This document shows positions 61,301 through 64,000 of a stretch of 64,000 nt of DNA, piece after piece. This stretch comes from Bog-756 sp963812885 (lineage in GTDB: Bacteria; Actinomycetota; Acidimicrobiia; Acidimicrobiales; RAAP-2). The stretch covers positions 1-64,000 of the forward strand of contig CAWEWZ010000004.1 of assembly GCA_963812885.1 (NCBI GenBank), read 5' to 3'. The notes beneath the pieces are model-generated. The model saw only the letters and a program-made list of their open reading frames with translations, searched no databases and was not told the DNA's origin. The number at the start of each line of letters is the position of its first letter. Within the stretch, counting starts at the first letter, position 1. A program made the translations under genes and the position numbers.

Positions 61301-61621
61301 TCACACCTTCCGCCGCTCCTTCGACGCCCACTCGACCTTCGACGCCTTCGACCTTCGCTCCTTGGCCGCCGGACTGAAGCGGTGCTCCGCACCCTGGGGG
61401 GTGATGCCACCGACGGCCTCGCCGATCTCCCGCCAACTGGCCCCGTGCCGCCGAGCCGACTCGGCCGAGGCCTGGCCCAGCCGCTCCGCCGACCGTCGGA
61501 GGAGATCGGCATAGCGGAGTGCAGCCAGCGAACCTTCCGGCTCAGCCGACGTGTCGGCGGTGGCCTCTCGGCGACCGCTCTCGACGACGCGGTCGGCGAT
61601 CGACTGTGGATTGGACATCAT
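61301..61621 (-). CDS. Small helix-turn-helix protein
   Basis: 106 residues, basic, with 'SARRHGASWREIGEAVGGIT' and 'PQGAEHRF', the form of an actinobacterial helix-turn-helix (usually ...GASWAEIGEALGxTRQAAxxRF). ATG 61621 (or 61618) lies 6 bases from a -10 like TAGGCT with TTGAAA 17 bases further upstream on the minus strand, so it may be leaderless. It is divergent from the secreted protein at 61701, with a palindrome in the 79-base gap that it may bind. Confidence 0.65.
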   Translation of the reverse strand: MMSNPQSIADRVVESGRREATADTSAEPEGSLAALRYADLLRRSAERLGQASAESARRHGASWREIGEAVGGITPQGAEHRFSPAAKERRSKASKVEWASKERRKV

Positions 61622-61660
61622 CTGCTCAGCCTACCCCGCTTGGGCAGGGATTTCAACTAT

Positions 61661-61700
61661 GTGTTGACAACACCGTGTTGATGGTCCTACACTTCAACAC
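61661..61700 (+). promoter_or_regulatory. Promoter and operator of the secreted-protein gene
   Basis: -35 TTGACA (61664-61669) and -10 TACACT (61688-61693), spacer 18; the expected start point coincides with ATG 61701, so the mRNA is probably leaderless. GTGTTG-A-CAACAC (61661-61673) is a perfect palindrome over the -35. A second pair, GTGTTGA (61675-61681) and TCAACAC (61694-61700), brackets the -10. Confidence 0.6.
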
Positions 61701-62525
61701 ATGGTTGAATCCGGGATTCGTTCCACCAAGCTGGCTGTTTCGGTCGGGCTGGCCGCGGCCGTCGTGGGGCTGGGTCTGGCCGGCGGCGCGGGGTTCACCG
61801 GGACCGAATCGGGATCCCCCGTTCCTGTTCCCGTCGCTGACGCCCGCACCGGTGCTCCCGCCTGGCTCGTCGGCAGTGCCTGGACGGCGGGAGCCGCCGG
61901 GTCGCACGCCACCGCTCCCTCGGTCGTCCCCGTGGCCGCTTCGCCGGTGACCACCGCGTCGACCGCCCCGGCGGCGACAACCCCGACATCGGTGGCCGAA
62001 ACCGCGGCGGCGACATCGGCATCGAGCCCTGCCGCGACTGACCCGGCGGCGTCAGGGACGCCGATTGCAGTGTCGGCCCCACCGGTGACGGCAGCCGCCA
62101 CCTCGGCGTCCGAAGCCTCCGCCGTCGCCGAGCTGGTGAGGGCGGTCGGGGCCACCGGCATCGAGCCCGGGCCGACCTGGTCGTGGTCCATGGGAGATAC
62201 CGCAACGCAATGCGGCGCCATCCCTGGCAACGTGGGCACCGGTTGCACGTCCGGTGCGGCAGGTGCAGCCCGGACCGTCTTCAGCGGTTCCCCGACGCTC
62301 GCTCTGGTGGCCCATGAGATGGCCAACGCCGAAGTCGAAAACGACGCCGTGCCCAGCCTGATGAGTGAGGTGGCCACCGCTGAAGCAGGGACGTCCTGGT
62401 CGACGATCGATGCCGCGGCCACGTGTCTGGTCGTGCACTTCATGGGATTCCAGGATCAGGCCGCCGGGGCCTGGGAGTGCCCGGCCGCACTGGCCAGCGT
62501 CGTCGCCGATCACATCCACGACTGA
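61701..62525 (+). CDS. Secreted protein of unknown function
   Basis: 274 residues. The N-terminal signal is 'TKLAVSVGLAAAVVGLGLAG'. A ~100-residue Ala/Thr/Pro/Ser-rich stalk follows. The C-terminal ~130 residues are compact and look conserved: 'WSMGDTATQCGAIPGNVGTG', 'LALVAHEMANAEVENDAVPS', 'AGTSWSTIDAAATCLVVHFM', 'GAWECPAALA', with four Cys that could form two disulphides. The 'VAHEMANAE' segment recalls a metal-binding helix but lacks the full HExxH. No family recognised. It has its own promoter with palindromes. Confidence 0.7.
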   Translation: MVESGIRSTKLAVSVGLAAAVVGLGLAGGAGFTGTESGSPVPVPVADARTGAPAWLVGSAWTAGAAGSHATAPSVVPVAASPVTTASTAPAATTPTSVAETAAATSASSPAATDPAASGTPIAVSAPPVTAAATSASEASAVAELVRAVGATGIEPGPTWSWSMGDTATQCGAIPGNVGTGCTSGAAGAARTVFSGSPTLALVAHEMANAEVENDAVPSLMSEVATAEAGTSWSTIDAAATCLVVHFMGFQDQAAGAWECPAALASVVADHIHD

Positions 62526-62565
62526 TCTTCTGGATGCCGCCGCCGATCCCGGGCTTCCGTCCGTA

Positions 62566-63246
62566 TCACAGCCCGGGGAACGGGTGCTCGAGCGACTCGA
62601 GCACATGATCACCGCCCGCCGCTTCCAGCTCGTCCACCGGATAGTGGCCGGTGGCCACCCCGACGGACACGGCCCCGGCCGCCCGGGCCGCCTCCAGGTC
62701 ACGCGGGGTGTCGCCGACCACGAAGACCTGGGACGGGGTGAGCCCGCGGTGGAGCTTCGCCGCCTTCTCGATGGCCAGTCGGGTCAGTTCCGGCCGCTCG
62801 GGTGAGTCCGAGCCGTAGGCGCCGAAGATGAAGAACCGGTTGAGGTTGGCCGGCACCAGTTTGGTGCGGGCCGCCCCCTCCATGCCCCCCGAGACGAGAC
62901 CGAGAAGCACCCCGGCTTCACCCAGGGCGACCAACGTCCGCTCCGCACCCGGCAGCACCCGGTACCCCTCGGCCACCAGGATGTCGTCGGCCAGGTGCAG
63001 CAGGTACTGGCCGTAGAGCAGGTCGAGCTCCTCGTCGCTCGGCTCACGACCGAGCACCCCGGTGAACGTCGCCCGGGCCACGGCCGGATCGGTCTCGCCG
63101 GCCGAGGTGTGCGCCCCGATGTCGGCTGGGACGCCGTAGAGCTTCTCGAACGCCGCCTTCCAGCTCCGTGCTCCCGAGCCGCCGGTGTGGACGAGGGTCT
63201 CGTCCACATCGAACAGGACGACGACCGGTTTGGTCTCGTTGCTCAT
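62566..63246 (-). CDS. HAD family hydrolase
   Basis: 226 residues. Motif I 'VVLFDVDETLVHTGG' (nucleophile Asp and acid Asp), motif II 'LLGLVSGGMEG', the Lys in 'LAIEKAAKLHRG' and motif IV 'VFVVGDTPRDLEAARAAGA' are intact, with a helical cap between I and II. This is a phosphoglycolate-phosphatase-like HAD enzyme acting on a small phosphate ester. ATG 63246 has GGAGG 8 bases upstream. It is divergent from the glutaminase gene. Confidence 0.9.
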   Translation of the reverse strand: MSNETKPVVVLFDVDETLVHTGGSGARSWKAAFEKLYGVPADIGAHTSAGETDPAVARATFTGVLGREPSDEELDLLYGQYLLHLADDILVAEGYRVLPGAERTLVALGEAGVLLGLVSGGMEGAARTKLVPANLNRFFIFGAYGSDSPERPELTRLAIEKAAKLHRGLTPSQVFVVGDTPRDLEAARAAGAVSVGVATGHYPVDELEAAGGDHVLESLEHPFPGL

Positions 63247-63397
63247 GGCGGGGGCCTCCGCTCTGGTCTTCTCGCCGCCCGGGGCCGGGACCGCGAAGGG
63301 GACGGGTCGTCCACGGAGCTTAGAACGCAGGCCGTCTGGCCTAGCCTTCGCCTCAGTCCGGACCACGGAGAGGTCCGAGCGAGGAAGGAACGACGCC

Positions 63398-64000
63398 GTG
63401 CACATTCCGCTGCCGTTTCACGAGACGACGACGACTTCGGCCGTGTCCACCGGTGAGCTGCCCGTCCCCGGGGTCGTCCAATCGCTCCTCGACGAGGTCC
63501 ATGACCTCTACCGTTCGCTCGACGAGGGTGCCGTCGCCGACTACATCCCGGCGCTGGCCAACGCCGATCCATCGCTGTTCGGGGTGAGCATCTTCGGCGT
63601 GGGTGGGCGGAGATTCTCGGTCGGGGATTCCGATCACCTGTTCTCGATCCAGAGCATCTCGAAGGCGTTCGTCTTCGCCCTGGTGTGCGACGCCATCGGC
63701 CATGAAGAGGCTCACCGGCTGCTCGGCGTCAACGCCACCGGGCTGGCCTTCAACTCGGTGATGGCCATCGAGCTGAACGACGAGCGCACCATGAACCCGA
63801 TGGTCAACGCCGGGGCCATGGCCACCACCAGTCTGGTGCCCGGGGCCACCAAGGAAGAGCGGTGGGAGTCCATCCGTGAGGGACTGTCGCGGTTCGCCGG
63901 TCGGCCGCTCGAGCTCGACTCCGAGGTGTACGCATCGGAGTCCGCCACCAACCTGCGGAACCAGGGCATCGCCCATCTCTTGGAGAGCTACGGCCGGCTC
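63398..64000 (+). CDS. glsA: Glutaminase, 5' part
   Basis: The frame opens at GTG 63398 (GAGGAAGGA upstream) and is still open at the right edge: 201 residues of about 300. The serine-dependent beta-lactamase-like fold is clear: 'HLFSIQSISKAFVFALV' holds the SxxK pair, 'NPMVNAGAMATTSLVPG' and 'YASESATNLRNQGIAHLLES' are family signatures. It hydrolyses glutamine to glutamate and ammonia. The N-terminus is ~20 residues longer than usual ('IPLPFHETTTTSAVSTGELP'), so a later start is possible. Confidence 0.9.
   Translation, partial: MHIPLPFHETTTTSAVSTGELPVPGVVQSLLDEVHDLYRSLDEGAVADYIPALANADPSLFGVSIFGVGGRRFSVGDSDHLFSIQSISKAFVFALVCDAIGHEEAHRLLGVNATGLAFNSVMAIELNDERTMNPMVNAGAMATTSLVPGATKEERWESIREGLSRFAGRPLELDSEVYASESATNLRNQGIAHLLESYGRL

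Overview
The window is high-GC (mostly about 70%) bacterial DNA that reads as an actinobacterium of the class Acidimicrobiia. The evidence is two genes built from the ~42-residue 'GYWLVASDGGIFSFGDA' repeat seen in Acidimicrobiia genomes, an F420-type LLM oxidoreductase, an Eis-like acetyltransferase, a SHOCT-domain protein, a class F sortase, GTG/TTG starts, 4-base ATGA/GTGA overlaps between genes, and several promoters whose expected start point coincides with the start codon (leaderless mRNAs). No CRISPR array, transposase, integrase or rRNA was found.

Layout. 1-1.1 kb: 3' end of a secreted repeat protein. 1.1-9.8 kb: a catabolic cluster of eight overlapping minus-strand genes (four-subunit 2-oxoacid:ferredoxin oxidoreductase, D-2-hydroxyacid dehydrogenase, sugar-isomerase-like TIM barrel, Gfo/Idh oxidoreductase, cupin), an acyl-CoA synthetase, and a divergent TetR plus cupin. 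The same 13-bp palindrome lies at two promoters of this cluster. 9.8-12.1 kb: MFS efflux pump and divergent TetR with three tandem palindromes between them. 12-20 kb: single enzymes and a probable 46-residue lipoprotein. 20-22 kb: a secreted GH43-like protein with near-identical 126-bp tandem repeats. 22-30 kb: aldehyde dehydrogenase, ABC-F ATPase, SDR, a dihydrodipicolinate-reductase-like protein, and a YtrA-type regulator with its ABC transporter. 30-34.5 kb: diguanylate cyclase joined to a hydrolase remnant, a methyltransferase, and an MFS protein with a cyclic-nucleotide-binding tail. 34.5-41 kb: a minus-strand run including two muconolactone-isomerase-like domains in one protein, a pyridine-nucleotide disulphide oxidoreductase, a VOC protein and a GH15 enzyme. 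41.2-45.9 kb: two odd peroxiredoxin-like paralogues around a nitronate monooxygenase-like gene and a VOC gene, followed by an MFS exporter. 46-50.4 kb: a visibly lower-GC block (acyltransferase-3/SGNH, unknown protein, polytopic membrane protein) next to tRNA-Ala. 50.7-64 kb: pyrophosphatase and polyphosphate kinase (divergent), PhzF, a flavin-type protein facing a MocR regulator, an anchored DUF3494 adhesin with its sortase, and the 5' part of a glutaminase gene running off the right edge.

Important caveat. About 18 single-base frame breaks interrupt conserved genes (for example polyphosphate kinase, oxidoreductase alpha, aldehyde dehydrogenase, ABC-F). Nearly all are one extra base, often in a short homopolymer. 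I read these as probable sequence errors and annotate each gene over its full span, giving the break position. Everything here comes from reading the sequence; no database search was run.
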